Below are positions 44,426-53,033 of a stretch of 64,000 nt of DNA, in pieces (positions within the stretch are counted from its first letter, which is position 1; every line of letters starts with the position of its first letter). The position numbers were made by a program, and so were the translations under genes. Origin of the DNA: Candidatus Poribacteria bacterium (GTDB lineage: Bacteria > Poribacteria > WGA-4E > GCA-2687025); NCBI GenBank assembly GCA_018644665.1, contig JABGQA010000141.1, positions 1 to 64,000 on the forward strand, written 5' to 3'. The notes beneath the pieces are model-generated. The model was not told the DNA's origin and did no database searches. It was given only the letters and a program-made list of their open reading frames with translations.

Positions 44426-47356
44426 ATGACGAATCGCGCGCGCCGCTTCGTAATCAGCGGCGCTGTCCTACTCGCGCTATGGGTGCTATGGAGCGTCTGG
44501 AAGACGCTCATGCCGGACTACTGGTGGTTCCAGGCGCTCGCCAGCGCCAGCGACGCGAACTATCTCGCCGTATTCCGCACCGTACTCGGCACGCGCGTGG
44601 TGATCGGCGCTGCGATGACCGTTGTGCTTCTCGTAGTGAGCATCCTGAACATTTGGCTCCTGCACCGCTTCGCCCCGGCCGTCATCCATCAGGTCGTGCA
44701 GGAGGCCGTGCCGTGGCAGGTATCCGAAGACGACCTGCGGATGTTCATGAAGCGCATTCTCTACGGTGGCGCCGTGCTGCTCAGCGTGGCGTTGGGTCTC
44801 TCGGCGAGCGCGCAGTGGGAGGTGGTCCAGCGGTGGTTCCACGCCGGCGGCATTGCGTTCACGAACGACGCCGGTGAGGCGATCCTCGACCCGATTTACG
44901 GCAAGAACATCGCGTTCTACATGCTCGAGTTCCCCGCGGTGGAAGTCCTCAGCGGGTGGTTCCTGGCTATCTGTTTGCCCACGTCGCTCATCATGACGGC
45001 GATGTACTTCTTCTATGGCGGTCTCGTGAGTAACCAGGGGCGTATCGCGATCTCCCGCCGCGTGGGCATGCACCTTGGCGTGCTTGTCGGGCTGACGTTT
45101 ATCGCGCTGGCCTTCAAGCACTGGCTCGGACGCTACGACCTGCTCTACACCGCCCACACGAACTTCTATGGCGCTGGGTACGTGGAGGTGAAGGCCAAGC
45201 TTCCCGCGCTCCTGCTGCTCGTTGGGCTCTGCCTGCTGGCGGCGGTGGTCTGGTTCGTCGGCGTGATGACGAACAAGCTGAAGCTCGCGGTGTACGTGAC
45301 GATGGCGTACTTCGCCGTGTTCGTCGTCGGCCGGGTGGTCTACCCGAACATGCTCGGGCAGATCCGAGTGCGGCCGAACGAGCAAGAGCTGCAGCGCGAG
45401 TTCATCAAGCACAACATCGACATGACGCGCCACGCCTTCGCGCTCGACAAGATAACCACGAACGAATACAAGGCGACCAACGCGACGCTACAGGTCGACG
45501 ACGTGATGGCCCCGGAGATCCTCGAGAACGTCCGCCTGTGGGATCCGCGGCCGCTCAAGGACGTCTACGAGCAGAAGCAGGAACTGCGGCCCCAGTACAG
45601 CTTTGCGAACGTCGACATCGACCGCTACGAAGTTGATGGAATCGCCCGCCAGGTGTCTGTCGCGGCGCGCGAGATCGACATACGGCAGCTCCCACACGCG
45701 CAGCGCCGCTGGGTGAACCTCACGTTCAACCTAACGCACGGCTACGGCGTGGTGATGGGCCCCGTCAACCAGGTGAGCGCCGGCGAACCGACGTACTACG
45801 TCAAGGACATCCCGCTGAACTACGCGGACGAGTGGCAGCACGCTGTGGACGAGGATCCGGGGCCACGCGTCTACTACGGCGAGCAGACATCGCACTACGT
45901 CATCGTCGACCCAGAAGACCCCGAGCCGATGGAGTTCGATACCCCAGCCGCCGGGCAGGGCTTCGCTGAATACACGTACCAGGGCCGCGGCGGCGTCCCA
46001 ATCGGGTCCATGCTCCGCCGGCTGACGTACATGGCAGCGTTCTCCGAGTACAAGCTGGTGCTGAACGACGACATCGAGCCCTCCAGCCGTATCCTCTACC
46101 GTCGGGACATCCTCGAGCGCGTCGAGAAGGTGGCGCCCTTCCTGAAATACGACCAGGATCCCTACCTCGTCGTAGCCGACGGCCGCCTCCAGTGGATCGT
46201 AGACGCGTACATGACCACGATGCGCTACCCATACTCGCAGCCGCTGGAGGACGCCTACCGCACCTATGTGCGCGAATCGCGCGGCCCTGGGCCGGCGGTG
46301 CGAGTGCTGCCGCGTGGGATTCCGTGGGGCAACTATCTGCGGAACTCCGTGAAGGTGGTAGTGGACGCCTATGACGGGTCCGTGCACTACTACCGGCTGG
46401 ACCAGGAACCGTCCCTTGATGTCGATGATCCGCTGCTGGAGTGCTACGCGCGGATCTTCCCAGATCTGTTCCGCCCATTCGGGGAGATGTCGCCCGAGCT
46501 GCGCGCGCACATGCGCTACCCACTGAGCATGTTCTGGATGCAGGCGCGCCAACTGCGGGCTTACCACATGACCGACCCCGACGCCTTCTACGTCGGCGAG
46601 GACCTGTGGGATCTCACGTTTGAGACGTACGAGGACCAGCCGCAGCCGGTAGAGCCCTACTACGTGACGATGGCGTTGCCCGGTGACGACTCAAGCGCCG
46701 AATTCCTGCTCATCTACCCGTTCTCCCCGCGCGAAAAGAAGGTCATGAGCGCGTGGATGGCCGCCAGATGTGACTACCGCCTCGACGGCGACGGGGACGG
46801 GCGGCAATACGGCCAGACGACCATATACCGGTTCCCCAAGGGCTCGCAGATGAGCGGCCCCGAACAGTGGGAATCGCAGTTCCTCGGGAACGCCGAGTTC
46901 TCGGAGTGGAAGAAGTGGCAGGCAGCGGAGGTGTTGCGTGGGAACCTGCTGCTATTCCCCCTGACGCAAGGCGTGCTCGCCGTCGAGCCGCTCTATCTGC
47001 GCGCGCCAAACACCCCCATCCCCATGCTGGCCAAGGTCATGGCGGGGTACGTGAGCCACGCGCCCGGCGGGGGACAGATCAGGACGACCATCGGCGACAA
47101 CCTGGCGGATGCGCTGCGCAAGCTGCTCGGCGGACGGCAGGCCATCGCCCAGGGTGATACCGCGGCGCCGGACGGCGCGGTGGACGTGGCGGCCGCTCCG
47201 CTACCGCAACAAACCGAGGCCCTCGTGCAGGAGGCCCAATCCACCTATGAGGACGCTCGTGAGGCGCTTCGGGGGGAGAATTGGGCCGATTATGGGCAGA
47301 ACATGGAGAAACTGGGGCGAATTCTGAAACTGTTGGGCGACGACGAGAGTAGATGA
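44426..47356 (+). CDS. UPF0182 family integral membrane protein
   Basis: 976 residues from ATG 44426 (GGGGAG about 11 bases upstream). Seven hydrophobic segments occupy the first 330 residues (e.g. VISGAVLLALWVLWSVWK; VIGAAMTVVLLVVSILNIWL; YVTMAYFAVFVVGRVVYP), followed by a large extracytoplasmic part with VRPNEQELQREFIKHNIDMTR, LTFNLTHGYGVVMGPVNQV and YPFSPREKKVMSAWMAARCD, the markers of UPF0182 (COG1615). The acidic, Gln-rich C-terminus is also typical. Function unknown across bacteria. It is monocistronic, with its own promoter. Confidence 0.92.
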   Translation: MTNRARRFVISGAVLLALWVLWSVWKTLMPDYWWFQALASASDANYLAVFRTVLGTRVVIGAAMTVVLLVVSILNIWLLHRFAPAVIHQVVQEAVPWQVSEDDLRMFMKRILYGGAVLLSVALGLSASAQWEVVQRWFHAGGIAFTNDAGEAILDPIYGKNIAFYMLEFPAVEVLSGWFLAICLPTSLIMTAMYFFYGGLVSNQGRIAISRRVGMHLGVLVGLTFIALAFKHWLGRYDLLYTAHTNFYGAGYVEVKAKLPALLLLVGLCLLAAVVWFVGVMTNKLKLAVYVTMAYFAVFVVGRVVYPNMLGQIRVRPNEQELQREFIKHNIDMTRHAFALDKITTNEYKATNATLQVDDVMAPEILENVRLWDPRPLKDVYEQKQELRPQYSFANVDIDRYEVDGIARQVSVAAREIDIRQLPHAQRRWVNLTFNLTHGYGVVMGPVNQVSAGEPTYYVKDIPLNYADEWQHAVDEDPGPRVYYGEQTSHYVIVDPEDPEPMEFDTPAAGQGFAEYTYQGRGGVPIGSMLRRLTYMAAFSEYKLVLNDDIEPSSRILYRRDILERVEKVAPFLKYDQDPYLVVADGRLQWIVDAYMTTMRYPYSQPLEDAYRTYVRESRGPGPAVRVLPRGIPWGNYLRNSVKVVVDAYDGSVHYYRLDQEPSLDVDDPLLECYARIFPDLFRPFGEMSPELRAHMRYPLSMFWMQARQLRAYHMTDPDAFYVGEDLWDLTFETYEDQPQPVEPYYVTMALPGDDSSAEFLLIYPFSPREKKVMSAWMAARCDYRLDGDGDGRQYGQTTIYRFPKGSQMSGPEQWESQFLGNAEFSEWKKWQAAEVLRGNLLLFPLTQGVLAVEPLYLRAPNTPIPMLAKVMAGYVSHAPGGGQIRTTIGDNLADALRKLLGGRQAIAQGDTAAPDGAVDVAAAPLPQQTEALVQEAQSTYEDAREALRGENWADYGQNMEKLGRILKLLGDDESR

Positions 47357-47470
47357 GGGAGGAAGTGGCGCAGGGAGCGCTTCTACGGCGTTTTCCGTTT
47401 TGACGGGTCGTGTCCCGATCCCACTCCACGTCACCGAACAGACTCACCCAGTTTGGGGAGGTTCCCTACG

Positions 47471-47743
47471 ATGACTAAACAGGGACTCATCGACCAGGTT
47501 GCCGAGAGCGCGGATCTGTCGAAGAGCCAGGCGGCCGAAGTGATCGACTGCGTCGTCGACTCCATCGGCGAAGCCCTGGCGGGCGGCGACAAAGTCAGCC
47601 TGATCGGCTTCGGCACGTTCGAGACGCGCGAGCGCGCGGCGCGCGAAGGCCGCAACCCGCAGACGAAGGCCAAGATCAAGATCGCCGCGAAGACCGTCCC
47701 GGTGTTCCGTCCCGGCAAGGCGCTGCGGGACAAGGTCGGCTGA
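47471..47743 (+). CDS. HU/IHF-family DNA-binding protein
   Basis: 90 residues from ATG 47471 with GGGGAGG 9 bases upstream. TKQGLIDQVAESADLSKSQA, VSLIGFGTFETRERAAREGRNPQT and KIAAKTVPVFRPGKALRDKV are canonical HU features (flap arms with the RNP motif). Dimeric nucleoid protein. A strong bidirectional hairpin ends transcription 28 bases after the stop. Confidence 0.95.
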   Translation: MTKQGLIDQVAESADLSKSQAAEVIDCVVDSIGEALAGGDKVSLIGFGTFETRERAAREGRNPQTKAKIKIAAKTVPVFRPGKALRDKVG

Positions 47744-47770
47744 CCTAGACCGACACGCAACTACGGCTTC

Positions 47771-47808
47771 GGAGAGGACGGGCGGCCATCGGGCGGCCCG
47801 TCCTCTCC
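47771..47808. terminator. Bidirectional hairpin terminator between HU and XRE genes
   Basis: GGAGAGGACGGGC pairs perfectly with GCCCGTCCTCTCC (13 bp). It lies between two convergent genes and ends 13 bases before the XRE stop. Confidence 0.7.
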
Positions 47809-47820
47809 ACGTACGGCAGC

Positions 47821-48078
47821 CTATCCTGAATACGTCCCGCCAGTGCCCCAGGTGCCTGGTTTGGTGTCGGGTAGGCCGATATCGAGGAGGTCGACATCCA
47901 CGCCCAGCGCCTCGGCAATGCGCTTCACCTGGTCGGGCGCCGCGCGGTAGTGCTTCCGATCGATCATGCTCAGCGTCCGCACGGGTATGCCCGTGTGCGC
48001 TGCGAGGTCCTGTAAGCTCATCGAGCGTTCCGCCCGTAGCTTCGCCACGGTCTTCGGTCTGGGCGCCGCATCTGCCAT
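47821..48078 (-). CDS. Small XRE-type helix-turn-helix regulator
   Basis: 85 residues, essentially one HTH domain: KLRAERSMSLQDLAAHTGIPVRTLSMIDR is the Cro/C1-type helix-turn-helix, and IAEALGVDVDLLDI the closing helix. The short C-terminal tail has no effector domain. Target unknown; no toxin or restriction gene is adjacent, so an antitoxin role has no support. Confidence 0.75.
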   Translation of the reverse strand: MADAAPRPKTVAKLRAERSMSLQDLAAHTGIPVRTLSMIDRKHYRAAPDQVKRIAEALGVDVDLLDIGLPDTKPGTWGTGGTYSG

Positions 48079-48160
48079 CGTCTTCCCCGCCGTGGAGTGG
48101 AACCGCGTCTCTTCCCATTATCGTCCGGTGGACGTGGGGGGGCAAACTGACCCGTGAAGC

Positions 48161-48191
48161 GAACAAGCCGCCCGGCGAGGGCGGCCTGTTC
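48161..48191 (-). terminator. Hairpin terminator after the LamG-like gene
   Basis: GAACAAGCCGCCC and GGGCGGCCTGTTC pair over 13 positions with one mismatch, just downstream of the minus-strand stop at 48215. Confidence 0.55.
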
Positions 48192-48214
48192 CTGTACCGT
48201 CGCGTTGGGGCGCG

Positions 48215-49030
48215 CTAGCGCGCGGCCGTCTTCACGGTCGCCCAGTAGGTGGTCGCCTTGCCCTGCGCGTCTACGGCGGTGCTGTTGAGGCCTCCAGGCC
48301 CGGTCACGAGCACGTCGTCGACGAAGCTGAGCTGCTGGCTCTCGTGCCAGACGCCGACGGCGCCGGACGAGTGCGTGCCGTCGGTGATCTCGAGCGTCGG
48401 CGCGCCGAGGTCGCCCATAGGATCGGCGACGTTCGCAACGTCGACGTACCACACCTTGATCGAGCTTCCGACGGCCTCGATGCGGCCGAGCAGGACTTGC
48501 GTGTTGTCCTGCGCGATAGGCCCGAGCCCGTGGTCGACTTGCAGCAACTCGTTGCCACCGTTTTCGCAACTCGTCTGGTCGTTGCAGCTACCTGTCGCGC
48601 CGCAGCCGTCGTCCAGTCGTGCGAAGATGATGGCAGGGGTTTCGATGGTGCCGAAGGTGATCACATACCCGGCGCTCTCTGAGGACTGGCGGAGAACGAC
48701 GCCGAAGCTGTCGTCGTCGGTGGTGCTCATGAGGAGCTGGATGACGCCGTCCGAGAAGTTGGTGACGCCTGGCAACGGCGTGTTGCCGGAGGTGCCACAG
48801 CCCTCGATCGTGTTGAACAGACCCTTGTTGCCGGTGCCCGGGTGGTCCTGGATGTCCCAGATCTGGCCGGCATTGTCCGGCACCCACGCCGCGATTTCGT
48901 TCACCTCCGGCCCGGGGACCGCCGCGGAACTGTTATCCTCGAAGTCCGCGAAGAACACGATCTGCGCCGAGGCGGAAATCGTGAGCACGGACAACGCGAT
49001 CAGAATTGAAGGTAAGCGCCACTTCGCCAT
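48215..49030 (-). CDS. Secreted LamG/concanavalin-like protein
   Basis: 271 residues with GGGAGGA before the ATG. Signal peptide PSILIALSVLTISASAQ. The mature protein has a jelly-roll pattern (VVFFADFEDN-like start, LLGRIEAVGSSIKVWYVD, AVGVWHESQQLSFVDDVLV) seen in LamG and 3-keto-glycoside hydrolase-like domains; four clustered Cys (GCGATGSCNDQTSCENG) may form disulfides. The C-terminus AVDAQGKATTYWATVKT follows a linker, and resembles tails I recall on many poribacterial secreted proteins, so it may be a sorting signal. Probably exported and glycan-binding. Confidence 0.7.
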   Translation of the reverse strand: MAKWRLPSILIALSVLTISASAQIVFFADFEDNSSAAVPGPEVNEIAAWVPDNAGQIWDIQDHPGTGNKGLFNTIEGCGTSGNTPLPGVTNFSDGVIQLLMSTTDDDSFGVVLRQSSESAGYVITFGTIETPAIIFARLDDGCGATGSCNDQTSCENGGNELLQVDHGLGPIAQDNTQVLLGRIEAVGSSIKVWYVDVANVADPMGDLGAPTLEITDGTHSSGAVGVWHESQQLSFVDDVLVTGPGGLNSTAVDAQGKATTYWATVKTAAR

Positions 49031-49341
49031 GCATTTCCTCCCATGGTACCAGCGGCAGCGCGCACGATCTCCTGACCATGCCTGCCGCGATCCGTGCCTC
49101 CTTAGGCGGGTCGGCGTCGGGAGAATCCCGAATCGCCGTCATGTGTGCTGTTGACGCCGCCTAACCTCGTGCGGATGCCATCCGGCCCTGCGTACGCGGC
49201 GCCGAATGCGGAGCCATCCTAACGCGCATGTCCGCTCGGATCAAGCAGTTGTTAAGGATGTGTGAACGCCGCTTCCCTGGCCCATCACGCGGCGGCCTAA
49301 ACGAGGTAGAATCGCCGCCTACACACGGCTGAGGAGGCAGC
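49031..49341. other. 311-base divergent intergenic region
   Basis: Lies between the LamG-like gene (minus) and the PhyH gene (plus). Strong ribosome binding sites are seen for both. A TAGAAT box at 49307-49312 could serve the plus-strand gene. I see no other feature. Confidence 0.4.
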
Positions 49342-50199
49342 ATGACCGCACGAAACGGCGACGAGAGACGGCGCGACCTATCGGGACAGGGCTATTGCGT
49401 CGCGCGTGACGTCTTGGACACGGACATGCTCCGCCGAGTGACGACGGCGTGCGATGCCGCGCTCGATGCCCTGCCGCCCGAGCACCTGGAGGCGCAGCGG
49501 TCCACGGGCAGCATGATCAGCGTCTACGAGGACCCGTTCTTCGCGGAATTGGTGGCGCATGCTCCGGCCCTGCGAGCTCTGCGGGATCTGGGCTTCGACC
49601 GCCCGGCGTGGTCGAGTGGCTTCATCATCAGCAAGCCGCCCGGCGGGCCGCCGCTGTTCTGGCATCAGGATTGGTGGGGCTGGGAGTCCGCGCACAGCTA
49701 CGGCGAGGCTCCGCAGCAGCTCTTCCTCATGTACTACCTGGTCGACACGACTCCTGAGAACGGGTGCCTCCGCGTCGTTCCGGGGTCGCATCTGCGCCGG
49801 CACGCGCTCCACGACGCCGTACCGGACGCGCATACGGACGCGCTACGTCGAGCCGACGACGCGGACCACGCGGCCTATGCCGCGGCCGACGGCGAGGTCG
49901 ACCTATGCGTGAAGGCCGGTGATGTCGTGATCGGGGATTCGCGCATACTGCACGCGACGCACCCGAACGCCTCCGACCATCGCAGGACGGTCATCACGCT
50001 CTGGTACCATCCGTTGTTCCACGAACTGCCGGAGCCCATGCGCGCGGCGCTATCCAAGCCCAACCCCCAGCGCGACGCGTGGCCGGAGTCCGCGCGCGAC
50101 CGGATCGCCGCACTGATCCCCACGTACGACGGCGACGCCGACCCACTTCCGTGGAACCGCACTCCAGGCGAGGACCTACGGGCCTCCGAGGGCGCCTAG
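49342..50199 (+). CDS. Phytanoyl-CoA dioxygenase (PhyH) family Fe(II)/2-oxoglutarate oxygenase
   Basis: 285 residues, GAGGAGG upstream of the ATG. LFWHQDWWGWES carries the HxD iron ligands (H108, D110). The distal His lies in DSRILHATHPN (H204 or H207), and the 2-oxoglutarate-binding Arg is likely in the following SDHRRTVITLWYH. GCLRVVPGSHLRRHAL is the family core. PhyH paralogs are very numerous in Poribacteria and hydroxylate small molecules rather than only phytanoyl-CoA. Substrate unknown; its position before the sugar importer is suggestive only. Confidence 0.9.
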   Translation: MTARNGDERRRDLSGQGYCVARDVLDTDMLRRVTTACDAALDALPPEHLEAQRSTGSMISVYEDPFFAELVAHAPALRALRDLGFDRPAWSSGFIISKPPGGPPLFWHQDWWGWESAHSYGEAPQQLFLMYYLVDTTPENGCLRVVPGSHLRRHALHDAVPDAHTDALRRADDADHAAYAAADGEVDLCVKAGDVVIGDSRILHATHPNASDHRRTVITLWYHPLFHELPEPMRAALSKPNPQRDAWPESARDRIAALIPTYDGDADPLPWNRTPGEDLRASEGA

Positions 50200-50239
50200 C
50201 GGTCTACCACAGTGATCATGTTGTCCGCGGCGTAGAGCG

Positions 50240-50480
50240 GGGCACGCGTGTATGGTTTCCCTTACCGGGGAAGGTTGGGATGGGGTCCAGGCGTGGCCCA
50301 CAGATCCCCTGTGGCGGCCCACTGGTGGTTCACCACAGCGGTTGGGTTCGATGCTGTGTGGCGCAGGCAGGCGTGAATGCGCCTACCTGACAGGCGCACG
50401 TTGGGCCGTGTCGCGGCGGCGCCCGACGATTTCCGCGCCCTGGCGTCTGCGTCAACCACCTGTCCGAGACCACAGCCGGC
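50240..50480 (+). repeat. Interspersed intergenic repeat, copy upstream of the sugar importer
   Basis: The left part has TTCCC/GGGAA pairing around TTACCG (50257-50272), then AAGGTTGGGATGGGGTCCAG, the shared core, then CGTGGCCCACAGATCCCCTG, shared with the 61.3-kb copy. The right end (CTGTCCGAGACCAC) matches the 31.8-kb copy. It fills the gap of 364 bases before the importer promoter. Confidence 0.6.
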
Positions 50481-50492
50481 GCGAGGCCGTCG

Positions 50493-50521
50493 TTGACCCT
50501 CTGGGCGGCCGAGTGCTAGAT
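50493..50521 (+). promoter_or_regulatory. Promoter of the sugar importer operon
   Basis: TTGACC at 50493-50498, 17-base spacer, CTAGAT at 50516-50521, start near 50528. Confidence 0.5.
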
Positions 50522-50563
50522 TCGTCGCGCCTCGCATGCTCTCACCCACGTGGACCTGCCCGC

Positions 50564-53029
50564 ATGATCCGGCGCATCGAACTGCTCCTCGTCGGCCTCC
50601 TGTGCATGGCTCCCGGCCTCGTGGCTCAGGAGTCGCCGGACGCCGTGGCCACGACCCCGGAAACCGTCCGCCTGGTCGTGTGGGGTCTGGGCGAGGGTGA
50701 GTCGCAACTGGGCCGCATCGCCGCGATGAACGAGTTCGAGCGCCGATGGAACGCGGACGCAGACCGCGTCGGAGAGTACGGCCGTGTCGAGGTCGTCAAG
50801 TCCGTGCAGGGCGGCCGGATGAACCCGCAACGCCTGATGACGGCAATCGCCGCCGATGCCCCGCCCGACGTCATCAACCAGGACCGCTTCTCTGTGGGGG
50901 GTTGGGCCGCGCGTGAGGCGTTCATCCCCCTCGACGACTTCCTCGCCGCCCAAGACCCGGACGACCCGTTGACCGTGCGTGAGGACGAGTTCTATCGCGC
51001 GTGCTGGATGGAGGCCGCGTACGCGGGCAAGGTCTACGCGATCCCCAACAGCACGGACGACCGCGTCCTCTTCTACAACAAAGACCTCCTGATCGCCGCC
51101 GGGTATGTGGACGCCGCGGGCGAGGCCCAGCCACCTCGCACATGGGCGGAACTAGAGGAATACGCGGTCGCGCTGTCGAAGTGGGACGCGGCGGGCAATC
51201 TGATCCGCGTTGGCTTCATACCCAACTATGGCAACAGTTGGCTCTACATCTACGGCTGGCAGAACGACGGCAAGTTCATGAGCGCCGACGGGCGGACGTG
51301 TACGCTCGACGATCCGCGCATCGCGGAGGCGCTGCAGTTCATGACCGACGTCTATGACGCCGTCGGCGGCCGAGCCGTTGCCGAGAGCTTCATCTCGACC
51401 TTCCAATCGGGCGTTCTCGACCCGTTCCTGAACGGCAAGGTCGCCATGAAGATCAACGGCAACGGCGAGATGAGCAACATCGCCCGCTACAAGCCGGGAC
51501 TGAATTGGGGAGCGGCGCCCGCGCCAAGGCCCGCCGCGCTTGTAGACGAGCCGGTCACATGGTCCGGCGGGTTCTCCTGGGCGATACCCCGCGGGGCGCC
51601 GAATCCCGAAGTCGCGTGGGAGTTCATCCGGTGGATGGTCAGCGAGGAGGCCACGCTCCTCGACAACCGCGTGCGGCAGCGATACAACCGCGCCCGAGGA
51701 CGCCTGTACGTCCCGGGCATCAACGCCAACCGGCGCATCAACGACCGCGTCTACGAGGACTTCGTCGTCGCGAACGCCAACCTGGGCGACAACTACCGCC
51801 GCTACTACAAGATGTGCGTCGACCTGATGCCGCACAGCCGGTTCCGCCCCGTGACACCAGCCGGCCAGCTCCTGTGGGACGAGCACCGACGGGCGCTCGA
51901 GCGCGCCACGTACCACCAGTACACACCCGCAGAAGCGCTTGCGATCGGCGCCCAGGAGGTACAGAAGGAACTCGACCGCATCTACGAGGACCGGTCGTAC
52001 GGGCGCATGTACTGGCCGGTGGCCGTCCCCGCTCTCCTGGCGATCGTCGCGGTCATCACGACTGTCGTCATCGGCCGCGCGCAACGCAATCGCGTCCGCA
52101 CGTGGCGACCGGATGCGTTGCGCGAAGGAATCGCGGGATACGCCTTCGCGCTGCCGTGGATCGGAGGATTTCTCTGCTTCACGGCGGGACCGATCCTGGC
52201 ATCCATCCTACTGAGCGTGACGGAATACGACGTGCTGCACCCGGCGAAGTTCGTCGCGTTCAGGAACTACACCGACCTTCTCACGCAGGACCCGGTCTTC
52301 TGGAAGTCGCTTGGCAACACAGCCTTCATGGTCCTGGGTGTGCCCTTGGGCATGGCGGTCGGCCTCGGCCTCGCGATGCTGCTGAACACCGAGGTGAAGG
52401 GGATCGCCGTCTACCGGACGATCTTCTATCTGCCCGCGATCGTGCCCGTGGTCGCTAGCAGCGTCCTGTGGATTTGGGTCTTCAACCCTGAGAGCGGCCT
52501 GCTCAACTCGGCCCTGCGATTCACCGGTTTGGAGCGGGTGCTCACCGCCCTGGCGAAGGCGGTCGGAGCCGACGGCCTCTTCTGGCTACAAGAGGAACGG
52601 CTCGCGAAGCCGGCGATCATCCTCATGGGGCTGTGGAGCGCCGGGTCGAGCATGATCATATGGCTCGCCGGACTCAAGGGCATCCCGAAGCACCTGTACG
52701 AGGCTGCCGAGATCGACGGCGCCGGACGCGTCTCACGCTTCCTTCACGTGACGCTGCCGATGCTGAGCCCGTACATCTTCTTCAACCTGATAATGGGCGT
52801 CATCGGCACGTTCCAGATATTCACACAGGCCTACATCATGACGCAGGGCGGGCCCGTGGATGCGACCCTGTTCTACGTCTACTACCTGTTCAACAGCGCC
52901 TTCCAGTATTTCCGCATGGGCTACGCCTCCGCAATGGCGTGGATTCTCTTCGGGATCGTCCTCGTGCTGACGCTCATACAGTTCAAGCTGGCCCCGCGTT
53001 GGGTCCACTACGAATCAGGCGAGTCTTAA
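50564..53029 (+). CDS. Fusion of family 1 solute-binding protein and MalF-type ABC permease
   Basis: 821 residues from ATG 50564. Signal-like N-terminus (MIRRIELLLVGLLCMAPGLVA). About 30-480 is a sugar-binding protein (VRLVVWGLGEGESQLGRI; KVYAIPNSTDDRVLFYNKDLL; PVTWSGGFSWAIPRGAPNPE). A membrane segment at about 482-510 leads into a six-helix permease (about 520-821) with the EAA loop EAAEIDGAGRVSRFLHVTLP near 713. In most importers the two parts are separate. Covalent tethering fixes one binding protein per transporter. No ATPase gene is nearby, so a shared MsmK/UgpC-type ATPase encoded elsewhere is expected. Confidence 0.9.
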   Translation: MIRRIELLLVGLLCMAPGLVAQESPDAVATTPETVRLVVWGLGEGESQLGRIAAMNEFERRWNADADRVGEYGRVEVVKSVQGGRMNPQRLMTAIAADAPPDVINQDRFSVGGWAAREAFIPLDDFLAAQDPDDPLTVREDEFYRACWMEAAYAGKVYAIPNSTDDRVLFYNKDLLIAAGYVDAAGEAQPPRTWAELEEYAVALSKWDAAGNLIRVGFIPNYGNSWLYIYGWQNDGKFMSADGRTCTLDDPRIAEALQFMTDVYDAVGGRAVAESFISTFQSGVLDPFLNGKVAMKINGNGEMSNIARYKPGLNWGAAPAPRPAALVDEPVTWSGGFSWAIPRGAPNPEVAWEFIRWMVSEEATLLDNRVRQRYNRARGRLYVPGINANRRINDRVYEDFVVANANLGDNYRRYYKMCVDLMPHSRFRPVTPAGQLLWDEHRRALERATYHQYTPAEALAIGAQEVQKELDRIYEDRSYGRMYWPVAVPALLAIVAVITTVVIGRAQRNRVRTWRPDALREGIAGYAFALPWIGGFLCFTAGPILASILLSVTEYDVLHPAKFVAFRNYTDLLTQDPVFWKSLGNTAFMVLGVPLGMAVGLGLAMLLNTEVKGIAVYRTIFYLPAIVPVVASSVLWIWVFNPESGLLNSALRFTGLERVLTALAKAVGADGLFWLQEERLAKPAIILMGLWSAGSSMIIWLAGLKGIPKHLYEAAEIDGAGRVSRFLHVTLPMLSPYIFFNLIMGVIGTFQIFTQAYIMTQGGPVDATLFYVYYLFNSAFQYFRMGYASAMAWILFGIVLVLTLIQFKLAPRWVHYESGES

Positions 53030-53033
53030 GCCC

